Positions 54,885 through 63,199 of a stretch of 64,000 nt of DNA are shown one piece after another. A model generated the notes under the pieces. That model was not told where the DNA came from. It searched no databases and saw only the letters and a list, made by a program, of their open reading frames with translations. The position numbers were made by a program, and so were the translations under genes. Within the stretch, counting starts at the first letter, position 1, and each line of letters opens with the position of its first letter. Location of the stretch: positions 181,307-245,306 of the forward strand of contig NZ_FNOJ01000004.1 of NCBI RefSeq assembly GCF_900107035.1. Direction: 5' to 3'. This DNA comes from Alicyclobacillus hesperidum (lineage in GTDB: Bacteria > Bacillota > Bacilli > Alicyclobacillales > Alicyclobacillaceae).

Positions 54885-55619
54885 TCACTGATAGCCACGA
54901 CTCCACTTGTAATATTGCACAGCCGGGCGGTATACGCACATCAATAACCCAACAATCGCGACAAAGCGAAACAGTGGCACAATCGCGTGACAAGCCACAA
55001 AGACAAGCATCGCAAAGTATTGTTCACCAATAATAAAGCCGCGAAACGGCACAAGGCTCCGAAGGCGCTGGGCCCGCCCAAAGCCGGTCATGCGCCCTGT
55101 CTCGAGCGCTGTCGATGACGCCAACGCGCCATCCGGGGTTGCCGCTACTGCTCGCGGCTTAAAGTGTATCTGCCCGTAATATTCGAGCAAGTATAGGCTA
55201 AACAACGCGATCACGGCCCATTTCCACACTGTCAGATCTCGATCGTGAAAGCGAGTGTAACCATAAGCCAAGCTGAAATATATCGCAAATTCCTTGATCC
55301 GATCCGACACCTGGTCCAGCCAGCCGCCAACAGGCGAAAACTGTTGTTTATAGCGCGCGAGCTGACCATCTGCGCAATCGAACACATATGAGACCTGAAC
55401 GAAGACGAGACCAGCAACAACATAAGGACGCAGGCCCACGGCGAAACCTACGCAGCCGATCAGACATAAAAACATGGAAAACAGCGTAATTTCATTCGGT
55501 TTAATACGCGTGTTGCGAATCAGATACACGAGCCGAATCGAAAGTGGATAATAAATGTAATTTGTCCAGACATCGATGGGGCGTTTGGCGCATGCATTGA
55601 TCTTTGCAAGCTCAGACAT
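54885..55619 (-). CDS. CDP-alcohol phosphatidyltransferase family protein
   Basis: This 244-residue membrane enzyme has the complete signature DGxxARx8Gx3Dx3D (DGQLARYKQQFSPVGGWLDQVSD, about residues 85-107, split here by its variable positions) and several hydrophobic segments. Its ATG overlaps the stop of the nucleotidyltransferase gene, so a CDP-activated alcohol made by that protein is the likely donor. The pair parallels the inositol-1-phosphate cytidylyltransferase/di-myo-inositol-phosphate synthase arrangement, but the alcohol cannot be identified from sequence. Confidence 0.83.
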   Translation of the reverse strand: MSELAKINACAKRPIDVWTNYIYYPLSIRLVYLIRNTRIKPNEITLFSMFLCLIGCVGFAVGLRPYVVAGLVFVQVSYVFDCADGQLARYKQQFSPVGGWLDQVSDRIKEFAIYFSLAYGYTRFHDRDLTVWKWAVIALFSLYLLEYYGQIHFKPRAVAATPDGALASSTALETGRMTGFGRAQRLRSLVPFRGFIIGEQYFAMLVFVACHAIVPLFRFVAIVGLLMCVYRPAVQYYKWSRGYQ

Positions 55620-56364
55620 GCGCGTTCTCCTCCTCGGCGTCCACCAAATGCCGGACGACCTGTTCCGTTGCAAATGCGTAGTCTTCGGGAAAGTCGATCT
55701 CGACACATGGCAACCCTGTGATGTCGACAGGGATCATATCGGATTTATCGGCCATGGCATCCAGCGCGTACTCAAAGAACTTCATCTCGTTCCCTGGGAC
55801 GGCGAGATCCAGTACCTGCTGCCGAAAACGGCGGGCGAAGTCACCTGTAAATTTTGCGACACCGATGAACTCACCTTCGCAGTGTTCTGGATTGAGATGT
55901 TTGCCAATCTCAGCGACTCGACCGTGCTCGACGACGACTTTCACCTCTTCGTCGCGACATTGCTTTTTATCAATAGCGAGAAACCCGCCATCGGTACCTG
56001 CCTGCAAACGCTGAAGAATCCGCTTGTCGTACACGACATCGGCATTCATATAGTAAAAATCACCATCCAGCACAAGTAGAGCTTCTTTAAGAGAGAACAA
56101 GGTGTTCGTTTTCTCATACGCGACATTTTCGACAAAGCGCACAGAAAATGATGGATGGTGAAGTCTGATATGTTCTTGAATCATTTCCTTGCGGTAACCG
56201 ACGACTACAACTAAATCGGAGACACCAACAGATTGTAAGGCTTCGAGTTGCCAATCCAAAATCGCTTTAGGACCGACTTTAAGCAGGCATTTCGGACGAT
56301 CCTCCGTTAACGGACGCAAACGGGTTGACATCCCAGCGGCCAAAATCACGGCGATTGGTTTCAT
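55612..56364 (-). CDS. sugar-phosphate/choline-phosphate type nucleotidyltransferase
   Basis: This 250-residue NTP transferase has the N-terminal motif AVILAAGMSTRLRPLTEDRPKCLL (split: LAAGMSTRLRPL and RPKCLL) and YMNADVVYD for metal binding. It probably makes a CDP- or other NDP-activated alcohol for the membrane transferase encoded by the overlapping next gene. The ATG at 56364 is chosen; TTG 56370 is closer to GGGGGA and is an alternative. Confidence 0.8.
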   Translation of the reverse strand: MKPIAVILAAGMSTRLRPLTEDRPKCLLKVGPKAILDWQLEALQSVGVSDLVVVVGYRKEMIQEHIRLHHPSFSVRFVENVAYEKTNTLFSLKEALLVLDGDFYYMNADVVYDKRILQRLQAGTDGGFLAIDKKQCRDEEVKVVVEHGRVAEIGKHLNPEHCEGEFIGVAKFTGDFARRFRQQVLDLAVPGNEMKFFEYALDAMADKSDMIPVDITGLPCVEIDFPEDYAFATEQVVRHLVDAEEENAHV

Positions 56365-56370
56365 GATCAA

Positions 56371-56656
56371 ACGATTCCCCCATGAATCGACAGGTTTTGT
56401 CTATCTAGTTATCTCGGCAACAAGATCGATAAATTACTATAATTCACACCACCTCAAAAAAGGTTCAATTTTTGAGGCAAAATGAATATAGACGGCTTGA
56501 AGCAGCCATCCGTTCACCCGAAATCTATAGTTGTCAGATTTCGATAAAGTGGAATTCGTGTCGAATATGACGCAAATCGGTCGAACGGTCAACATGGTGA
56601 TGACGTCATGACAACCTTTTATTTGACAAAGTACCACGGTTTTTTTGACAATTAGA
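56371..56656. other. long intergenic region upstream of glnA
   Basis: This AT-rich gap contains divergent promoter space for the nucleotidyltransferase gene and glnA. A half-matching GlnR-like sequence TGTCAGATTTCGATAAA lies at 56532-56548. I see no gene or RNA element in it. Confidence 0.4.
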
Positions 56657-56673
56657 TGTCAGGTTTTCTTACA
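56657..56673 (+). promoter_or_regulatory. GlnR/TnrA box upstream of glnA
   Basis: TGTCAGGTTTTCTTACA matches the consensus TGTNANAWWWTNTNACA at every defined position but one. It ends 7 bp before the -35 element of glnA, a typical location for nitrogen control in Bacilli. Confidence 0.75.
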
Positions 56674-56680
56674 TAAGGCG

Positions 56681-56709
56681 TTGACGCATCCCTCTGGTGT
56701 TTCTATAAT
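56681..56709 (+). promoter_or_regulatory. sigma-A promoter of glnA
   Basis: TTGACG (56681-56686) and a perfect TATAAT (56704-56709) are separated by exactly 17 bp. The start site is expected near 56716, leaving a short leader before the TTG start at 56758. Confidence 0.85.
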
Positions 56710-56757
56710 GTTTGCAGTCAGATGCAGATACGTTCATTCTTTAGGAGGAGTGGAACT

Positions 56758-58179
56758 TTGACACCGCGCGACGTTTTAGAACTCATGAAGCAACACAATG
56801 TGGAAATGGTCGATTTTCGCATTGTTGACGTACCGGGCCGTCAACATCACGTAACCATACCGGCCGTTGAAGTTGATGAAGACATGTTGACCAATGGCAT
56901 CGCCTTCGATGGATCGAGCATTCAAGGTTTTCGTGGAATTGAAGACAGCGACATGGTGATGCGGCCTGTCTTAGAGACGGCATTTGTCGATCCGTTTATG
57001 GCTGCCCCCACTTTGGCTGTATCGTGTAATGTGTTTGAGCCTAATGGCACACGTTTCGAACGCGATCCTCGTTATATTGCTGAAAAAGCGGAAGCGTATC
57101 TGGCGTCCAGCGGTATTGCGACAACGGCATACTTTGGTCCTGAGCTCGAGTTCTTTATCTTTGACGACGTGCGCTTTGAGTCGAGCAATCGCGGCGCTTT
57201 CTACGCTGTTGATTCCGAGGAAGCGATGTGGAACACGGGTAATGGTGAAAAGAACCTCGGTTATCAAGTAAAAAACAAGGGTGGCTACTTCCCTGTCCCT
57301 CCTATCGATACACAGCAGGACATCCGCACAGAAATGGTTAAAGAATTGATGAACGCAGGTATTCGCGTCGAACGTCACCATCACGAGGTCGCAACCGCGG
57401 GGCAGGCGGAAATCAACTTCCGATTCAATACGCTCACACGCACGGCTGACACCGTGATGACCTATAAATACATCATCCGCAACGTTGCGCGGAAATACGG
57501 AAAAACGGTCACCTTCATGCCAAAACCCGTATTCGGTGATAACGGTTCGGGTATGCACGTTCACCAAAGCCTCTTCGACGGTGATACGCCGCTCTTTTTT
57601 GAACAAGACCGTTACGGAAACATGAGCGACATCGCCCTTCACTATATCGCAGGCATTTTGCACCACGCACCCGCAATTCTAGCTTTCTCGAATCCGAGTA
57701 CGAATTCGTATAAGCGTTTGGTTCCAGGTTATGAAGCACCGGTCAATCTGGTCTTTTCAAAGGGCAATCGCAGCGCTGCCGTTCGCGTCCCGGTCGCCGT
57801 CGTTTCGCCAAAAACAGCACGTATCGAGTTCCGCACCCCGGATTGCACGGCCAACCCATATCTTGCATTCGCAGCTATGTTGATGGCCGGTATCGACGGC
57901 ATTCGTCGCAAGCTGGATCCGACGGCACTTGGCTATGGTCCCATCAACAAGAACATCTACGAATTGAGCGCGGACGAAAAGGCAAAAATCCGCAGCGTTC
58001 CAGGTTCGTTGGAAGAATCTTTGCAGGCTCTGGAGGCAGATTACGAGTTCCTTCTCGAAGGCGGAGTCTTCACGAAGGACTTTATCCACGCTTGGATCGA
58101 CTTTAAGCGTACGAATGAAGTTGCCCCCATGCACCTACGTCCGCATCCATACGAGTTCCAACTCTATTACGACCTATAA
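56758..58179 (+). CDS. glnA: glutamine synthetase, GSI-beta type
   Basis: This glutamine synthetase of 473 residues assimilates ammonium. Motifs include FDGSSIQGF, FGPELEFFIFD, HHHEVATAGQAEINFRFN, NGSGMHVHQS and NPSTNSYKRLVPGYEAPV. The length, the insert around residues 150-175 and the ending FQLYYDL are those of GSI-beta enzymes (E. coli type, about 469), not the 444-residue GSI-alpha usual in Bacilli. The adenylylation-site tyrosine is kept (Y401 in NIYELSADE). The TTG start has AGGAGGAG seven bases upstream. It is monocistronic with no glnR beside it. Confidence 0.93.
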   Translation: MTPRDVLELMKQHNVEMVDFRIVDVPGRQHHVTIPAVEVDEDMLTNGIAFDGSSIQGFRGIEDSDMVMRPVLETAFVDPFMAAPTLAVSCNVFEPNGTRFERDPRYIAEKAEAYLASSGIATTAYFGPELEFFIFDDVRFESSNRGAFYAVDSEEAMWNTGNGEKNLGYQVKNKGGYFPVPPIDTQQDIRTEMVKELMNAGIRVERHHHEVATAGQAEINFRFNTLTRTADTVMTYKYIIRNVARKYGKTVTFMPKPVFGDNGSGMHVHQSLFDGDTPLFFEQDRYGNMSDIALHYIAGILHHAPAILAFSNPSTNSYKRLVPGYEAPVNLVFSKGNRSAAVRVPVAVVSPKTARIEFRTPDCTANPYLAFAAMLMAGIDGIRRKLDPTALGYGPINKNIYELSADEKAKIRSVPGSLEESLQALEADYEFLLEGGVFTKDFIHAWIDFKRTNEVAPMHLRPHPYEFQLYYDL

Positions 58180-58202
58180 TTGAGAACGAGCTTCACGTAT
58201 AC

Positions 58203-58231
58203 AATCACCCGCCATCATGTGGCGGGTGATT
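58203..58231 (+). terminator. intrinsic terminator of glnA
   Basis: A 12-bp perfect stem (AATCACCCGCCA with TGGCGGGTGATT) lies 23 bp after the stop and is followed by TGATTACT. Confidence 0.8.
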
Positions 58232-58284
58232 TGATTACTCTGCCCAAGGCCCGTCTTCCTTCGCGAACGCACGATGATCTTTGC

Positions 58285-58812
58285 TCATCGATACATAAGA
58301 GGTGCTAAAGCACACAGCAAAGCGTCACGAAACATGTCCGCCCTGCGAATGGCTCCCTGTGTTAGAATGCCAATGGTTCCTTCCTGCTTACGAACCCCGT
58401 GCCTTCCGGCCCATGTGTCGATGACATCGCCAAGTTCCTTGCCGTTGTCCAATTCGCTCGCAATCTCGCGTGGGAGCGGAAGCCTTAAGCCACCGCCAAG
58501 GCCCTCTTGCCCTGAGCGCGTGATCGCACACGCCCAGTTGCACAAGAACATCCCCCACTCCGTCCGCTGTATACCGCCCTCCAAACCAATACCGACATCC
58601 GCTTGTCCTTCCCGCAACGCTGCTAATGCGCGGTTGCGTGCTCCCTGCAAGGTTTCCTTATCCGTTTGCGGTTGCGCCGACACACCCGAAGGCACATCTA
58701 CGGACATGATCTCAATGGGTATCGCAAGGGCTGCAAAGGCGAGTTCAACGGCTTTCATTTTCGCAGGATTGGTCGATCCAATCGCTATCTTCCGTATATC
58801 CCAGGCTTCCAT
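58285..58812 (-). CDS. DUF84 family inosine/xanthosine triphosphatase
   Basis: This 175-residue protein is similar to YjjX-type non-canonical purine NTP phosphatases, which remove ITP/XTP. Family features are IAIGSTNPAKMKAVELAF, VSAQPQTDKETLQGARNRA, VGIGLEGGI and DVIDTWAGRHGVRKQEGTIG. The ATG at 58812 has AAGGGGG upstream. A single gene between glnA and a divergent oxidoreductase. Confidence 0.85.
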   Translation of the reverse strand: MEAWDIRKIAIGSTNPAKMKAVELAFAALAIPIEIMSVDVPSGVSAQPQTDKETLQGARNRALAALREGQADVGIGLEGGIQRTEWGMFLCNWACAITRSGQEGLGGGLRLPLPREIASELDNGKELGDVIDTWAGRHGVRKQEGTIGILTQGAIRRADMFRDALLCALAPLMYR

Positions 58813-58956
58813 TTGAGTTCCCCCTTGTTAACTCGACCATCAACCATTGTAGCATGGGCGCAAGCTACGTTTTGTTGTACACCCGTCTAGGCAATATTCG
58901 AGAAGCCAAGATTGCGGTATGATAGACATGCGTTTTCCCTACTCAGGAGGTTACGA

Positions 58957-60225
58957 TTGTTGAATACCGAAACGCTTCGATACGATGTGGTCATCGTCGG
59001 TGGCGGCAGCGCCGGCGTTGCGGCGGCGGTGGGCGCTGCCAGCTTAGGAGCAAACACGCTGCTCCTTGAAAAGAATCCATACTTCGGTGGTGCGGCCACA
59101 CATTCTTCGGTGCTGACCATTTGTGGCTTGTTTGCCCAACAAGAACCTCTGTTGCAAGTGGTCGGCGGCGTTGGCCAAAGATTTCTCGAGAAACTGCGGG
59201 ATTTGGGGCGGTACGATGGGCCGATTCGCAATCCCGGATCCGGCAACGTGATCGTTTTGCTCGATGGAGAAACGACCAAATATGCATTCGATCAGCTGGT
59301 GCTGGAGGCTGGTGTGACGCCGCGTTTACACACAACCGTTATCGGAGCCGAAGTTGACAGCCAGCAGCGTCTTCGCTCCATCACGTGTTTTCAGCATGGC
59401 GGCACGTTTCGGATTGAGGCGGAGGCTTTCGTGGATGCGAGTGGAGAGGCCGACTTGGCTGCGTTTTGCGGGAATCAGGTGCGTTTTGGCGACGACGAAG
59501 GTCACGTCCAGGCGGGTACGCTCGTGATGCAATTTGGCGGGGTCTCCCCTGATATCGCACTCCACCGGCATCAGTTCACGGCAGCGATTTGGCAAGCAAA
59601 GCGCGCGGGTGTTGAAGATTTGACTAAGGACAGAGGGATGGTTGTCCGCTTAACAGGGTCCCATCATGTGCTTGCATTATTTGCAGACGAACGGGTGGAT
59701 GGACTTGACAGCGCGAGCTTAACAGTGGCAGAGATGTCTGCACGCCGCCAGGCGTGGGCCTATCTCGATGCCTTTCGCAAATACGTCCCTGGCTTTAAAG
59801 ACGCCTTTCTCGTACAGACCGGACCCGCGATTGGCGTGCGGGAGACGAGGCACATTGACGGCGAATACCGATTGGCTGGCGAAGAAGCGCTGGCGGGAGC
59901 TCGTTTTCCGGATGCCATCGCGCGCGGCGGCTGGCCCGTCGAGATTCACGAACCTGGTGAGGCAGCGCGCTACAAGCACATTCAGGATAAGTCGTATTAC
60001 GAGATACCCCTGCGCTCGCTGAAGGCCAAACAGGTTAAGAATCTCTGGTGCGCAGGAAGAATCATCGATTGTGACCGCATTGCGTTTGCTTCTGCCCGCG
60101 TGATGGGTACTGCGTTTGCTACCGGGCACGCTGCCGGTATTGCTGCTGCGATGTATGCAGGGCTCGGCGAGGCCAATGCCCGCGACGTGCGGAAAGAACT
60201 CATTCGACAAAACGCCATTGTCTAA
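58957..60225 (+). CDS. FAD-dependent oxidoreductase of unknown substrate
   Basis: This flavoprotein of 422 residues has an N-terminal FAD-binding motif (VVIVGGGSAGVAAAVGAASLG) and the long helix with NPYFGGAATHSSVLTICGLF. The C-terminal FAD-closing segment is NLWCAGRIIDCDRIAFASARVMGTAFATGHAAG (only part of it diagnostic). It belongs to the FAD_oxidored/fumarate-reductase-like group. The TTG at 58957 has CAGGAGG six bases upstream; TTG 58960 is nearly equivalent. No pathway partner is adjacent, so function is not assigned. Confidence 0.82.
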   Translation: MLNTETLRYDVVIVGGGSAGVAAAVGAASLGANTLLLEKNPYFGGAATHSSVLTICGLFAQQEPLLQVVGGVGQRFLEKLRDLGRYDGPIRNPGSGNVIVLLDGETTKYAFDQLVLEAGVTPRLHTTVIGAEVDSQQRLRSITCFQHGGTFRIEAEAFVDASGEADLAAFCGNQVRFGDDEGHVQAGTLVMQFGGVSPDIALHRHQFTAAIWQAKRAGVEDLTKDRGMVVRLTGSHHVLALFADERVDGLDSASLTVAEMSARRQAWAYLDAFRKYVPGFKDAFLVQTGPAIGVRETRHIDGEYRLAGEEALAGARFPDAIARGGWPVEIHEPGEAARYKHIQDKSYYEIPLRSLKAKQVKNLWCAGRIIDCDRIAFASARVMGTAFATGHAAGIAAAMYAGLGEANARDVRKELIRQNAIV

Positions 60226-60230
60226 CGTCT

Positions 60231-60265
60231 AAGGGGCACAGTGCCTTCTAACCATTGTGCCCCTT
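60231..60265. terminator. bidirectional terminator between convergent genes
   Basis: A 10-bp stem AAGGGGCACA (60231-60240) with TGTGCCCCTT (60256-60265) is followed by ATTCATCT. It lies 5 bp after the oxidoreductase stop and 16 bp from the Nramp gene's stop. Confidence 0.78.
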
Positions 60266-60281
60266 ATTCATCTCCACATTC

Positions 60282-61550
60282 TCACGCAATCAACTGGATG
60301 CCCATATAGAGGCCAAACACCATGATGACGAGCGAGATTGCACGCACGATATGCTTGTAAATCCCTTGCATTCTCCATTCTTTCGGTAAAGCCTTCGCCT
60401 CAAGCAACAATAAGAATCCCAAGACGATAGGTAACAGCAATGAATTCATGACTTCTGTATCGACTGCCAAGTTGATCAGGTTGATACCGCTAAAGACAAG
60501 GATGGCACCGCCGATGTGTGCGCAGGTGTAAATCGTGTAGAAGCCTTTGGCATCACGCCACTTCGCGTTCATACTGTGACGAATGCCTGTGACCTCGCCA
60601 ATCCCCCAGGCACCAGCCAAAGACACGACGAGCGCAGCGACAAAGCTTGCACCGAGCATGCCCATACCGAAAATCAACTTCGCTCCGACAGGCCCAAGAA
60701 ACGGCATCAGTCCGTGTGAAATTTGCGTCACAGTCGACAGTGGTTGTGAAGGATTCACGCGCCCCACCGTCGCCGCGATCATGATGACCACGGCAATCAT
60801 GACCACTTGCGTTAAAATCGATCCGACGAGCGTATCCACCCTTGCGAGCTTGAGGTGCTTTTTGGTCATCCGCCGATCGACGACAGCCGATTGTTGATAA
60901 AAAATCATCCATGGCATGATCACAGCACCCACATTCGCTGCGAGTAGAAACATGTAGCTTGAGTGGCCGATCGGAATGGTCGCGAGTCCTTGCAGTAATG
61001 CATGCCCGGATGGATGAGCCATGATAGCCGCAGGAACAAGCAAGAGTTCAAAAAGACCCATAGCGATACCGATCCGCTCGACGCGCTTGTAACTGCCAGT
61101 CAGGCCTAGTGCAATCAGCAGAATGGTCGCTACGGAAACCGTGTAATCAGGTGAAATGCCAAACAGTTCCCCGACCCCGGCGATCCCGGCAAACTCGGTC
61201 ACCAGAGCGCCGATGGCAGAGAGGAACAGAGTGGAGACCGAAATCCACGCCCATCCCCGACCAAAGTGCTTGTGAATGAGTTCCCCGTGCCCTTGCCCGG
61301 TGATGACACCCAAGCGCACCGTGATTTCCTGAACCAAATATACGATTGGGATCAGGACGAGCTGTGGCAGAACCATGGAATAGCCCCATTCAGCTCCAGA
61401 CTGCGCGGCCGTGATAATGCACCCCGCATCCGTGTTCGCCAGCATGACAATGACACCAGGCCCAAATATGGCGAGCATGCGCAGGAAACGCCGCGCACGC
61501 GAATGTTTCGACGCGACCTGCGATATCATGAGTGATTCTGTATGATTCAT
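60282..61550 (-). CDS. Nramp-family divalent metal transporter with variant metal-site motifs
   Basis: This integral membrane protein of 422 residues has about 11 hydrophobic segments. It is related to Nramp/MntH, but the canonical first-helix DPGN is DAGC (residues 41-44, NTDAGC) and the sixth-helix MPHN is MPWM (residues 212-215). The metal-binding asparagine is therefore absent while Asp41 and Met212 remain. Ion specificity may differ from Mn/Fe; the magnesium-type Nramp relatives also lack canonical motifs. A DtxR-like box lies upstream. ATG 61550 has AAGGAG eight bases upstream. Confidence 0.85.
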   Translation of the reverse strand: MNHTESLMISQVASKHSRARRFLRMLAIFGPGVIVMLANTDAGCIITAAQSGAEWGYSMVLPQLVLIPIVYLVQEITVRLGVITGQGHGELIHKHFGRGWAWISVSTLFLSAIGALVTEFAGIAGVGELFGISPDYTVSVATILLIALGLTGSYKRVERIGIAMGLFELLLVPAAIMAHPSGHALLQGLATIPIGHSSYMFLLAANVGAVIMPWMIFYQQSAVVDRRMTKKHLKLARVDTLVGSILTQVVMIAVVIMIAATVGRVNPSQPLSTVTQISHGLMPFLGPVGAKLIFGMGMLGASFVAALVVSLAGAWGIGEVTGIRHSMNAKWRDAKGFYTIYTCAHIGGAILVFSGINLINLAVDTEVMNSLLLPIVLGFLLLLEAKALPKEWRMQGIYKHIVRAISLVIMVFGLYMGIQLIA

Positions 61551-61626
61551 GATAATGACTCCTTGCTTTCGCGGCATGATGTTGGTTTATGATATTGAAT
61601 GTCGAAGGTTTGTATGTTCTTGATAC

Positions 61627-61648
61627 TGTAGTTAGTCTAACCTAACTA
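61627..61648. promoter_or_regulatory. DtxR/IdeR-like metal-regulator box
   Basis: TTAGTCTAACCTAA (61632-61645) matches the right-hand 14 bases of the DtxR/IdeR consensus TTAGGTTAGSCTAACCTAA at all but one degenerate position. Perfect 7-bp arms TAGTTAG and CTAACTA (61629-61648) enclose it. It sits between the divergent Nramp gene and csaA and would couple the transporter to metal status. Confidence 0.65.
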
Positions 61649-61690
61649 GAAACTTGATTACAATAGTCAACTATGTGAGGTGGCGAAAAC

Positions 61691-62020
61691 ATGACGACAA
61701 TTGATGATTTTCAAAAGTTGGACATTCGTATTGGAACCATTGTGGAAGCTCGGCATTTTCCAGAGGCGCGTAAGCCAGCCATTCAGTTGCGGATTGATTT
61801 CGGCGATATTGGTATGAAGTCGTCGAGTGCGCAGATTACGCGCCGCTATGTTCCAGATACTTTGGTAGGTCGGCAAGTTGTCGCGATTGTGAATCTCCCG
61901 CCCCGCCGGATTGCGGGCTTTGTTTCGGAGGTCTTGGTACTTGGAGGCATTCCAGAGGATGGTGACGTCGTTTTGCTCCGACCAGACACTGTTGTACCAA
62001 ACGGAACCCCTATCGCTTAA
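61691..62020 (+). CDS. csaA: CsaA-type chaperone / tRNA-binding-domain protein
   Basis: This 109-residue OB-fold protein (B. subtilis CsaA is 110) has the EMAP-II-like tRNA-binding pattern DFQKLDIRIGTIVEARHFPEARKP (first half diagnostic) and VVAIVNLPPRRIAGFVSEVL. CsaA is a dimeric secretion-related chaperone in Bacillus. The ATG follows GAGGTGG. The end overlaps the terminator's 5' arm. Confidence 0.92.
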   Translation: MTTIDDFQKLDIRIGTIVEARHFPEARKPAIQLRIDFGDIGMKSSSAQITRRYVPDTLVGRQVVAIVNLPPRRIAGFVSEVLVLGGIPEDGDVVLLRPDTVVPNGTPIA

Positions 62021-62033
62021 GACGATAGGGGTT
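62005..62033. terminator. terminator between convergent csaA and lipase genes
   Basis: An 11-bp perfect stem (AACCCCTATCG with CGATAGGGGTT) and a 7-nt loop is followed by CATTGTTTAT. The csaA stop codon lies in the loop. Confidence 0.75.
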
Positions 62034-62039
62034 CATTGT

Positions 62040-62984
62040 TTATATCGGAGCCTTGCTATGGTCCGCTCCCGTCGACGACGGCGAACCGGGATAAAAGTAA
62101 CCGTAGAAATCATACATTTGGTGACGGTCATACACCGATTCGTCTGGGGTCGGATTAGGAATATCGATTTCAACGCCAAGGGATGACCCATAATGGCTGA
62201 ACACATCGCCATCATAATGATAATCTTTGACGACTGACGCCTCTTGTAATTTGGGACGAAAACCTGTACCAATGGAGTTAAACACAGTAACTCCAGCTAT
62301 TTTCCAATTGGGATATACATTCTGGTCGTCCAAATATACTTTTTGGGCGAGCCATCCACCCATCGAGTGTCCGGTCAAAATGACATCTCCAGAAGGAACA
62401 TTGGCCTCTTTACAAACCTGTTTAAAAAATTGTTCTGCTGGCTGCAGTTGTTCAATCATATTCGGTACACTTAAATAAATCCCAGCGTCAGCAACCAAAT
62501 CCATGACGTTGTCGGTCCCCCGATAGGCAATCACAACGGTATGTCCTCGTTGAAATGCGACGGCGTAGAAACCTGCGCTTGCTTCTAAGTCATCGACATC
62601 GAGAATCTTCCACCCAGCGAGATCGGAAAAAAAGAAACGATTCGCTTGAGTGTAAGGAAGATGCCAGTCGATTTGATTGACCTTATCAACTTGCTCGTAA
62701 ATTCCTGGTGGACCTTGTTTGACAGCCGCCAAGTCTTCGAGCGTGAGCAACGAATCGCCTACATATGCATCAAGGTTCGAATATGATAAATCGGTCATCT
62801 TCATCAATACACCGTCATAGATGCCGTCCGTTTGCTGCAGTTTTGCATCCGCATCCACATGGACATCCGGCTCTGACATCGACTTGACGACAGCATTGAC
62901 GGTTAAAAAACGAAATGGGATGACGAGCAGCACAGAGGCCACACTAAACGCCAGCAGGCGTTTCCAATACGATACGGACTTCAT
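62040..62984 (-). CDS. membrane-anchored or secreted lipase/esterase, alpha/beta hydrolase
   Basis: This 314-residue protein has a basic N-terminus and a hydrophobic segment at residues 9-28, probably a signal anchor or signal peptide. The lipase nucleophile elbow is LTGHSMGGWLAQ, with VVIAYRGTDNVMDLV as in class-3 lipases/Mbeg1-like proteins. An aspartate and a histidine (DVFSHYGSSLG) follow. The substrate is unknown. The ATG at 62984 follows GGAGTGG, and a short AT-rich promoter region precedes it. Confidence 0.78.
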   Translation of the reverse strand: MKSVSYWKRLLAFSVASVLLVIPFRFLTVNAVVKSMSEPDVHVDADAKLQQTDGIYDGVLMKMTDLSYSNLDAYVGDSLLTLEDLAAVKQGPPGIYEQVDKVNQIDWHLPYTQANRFFFSDLAGWKILDVDDLEASAGFYAVAFQRGHTVVIAYRGTDNVMDLVADAGIYLSVPNMIEQLQPAEQFFKQVCKEANVPSGDVILTGHSMGGWLAQKVYLDDQNVYPNWKIAGVTVFNSIGTGFRPKLQEASVVKDYHYDGDVFSHYGSSLGVEIDIPNPTPDESVYDRHQMYDFYGYFYPGSPSSTGADHSKAPI

Positions 62985-63199
62985 GCGCTCGTTCCACTCC
63001 TCACTTTCCTATACCCATATGCCACGTGTCACAGTATACCACATGTTGTCCGACAAAAAGATGGCGCACATGATACACCATACAAAATAAAGTTTTCCAT
63101 ATGTCGACCCGTATAAACACAAAGATGGCCGATCTGTCATGAAGCGACGAATCGACCGTGAGGGATATTCAGGTACCGTCTGTGCACATCATGCTATTG

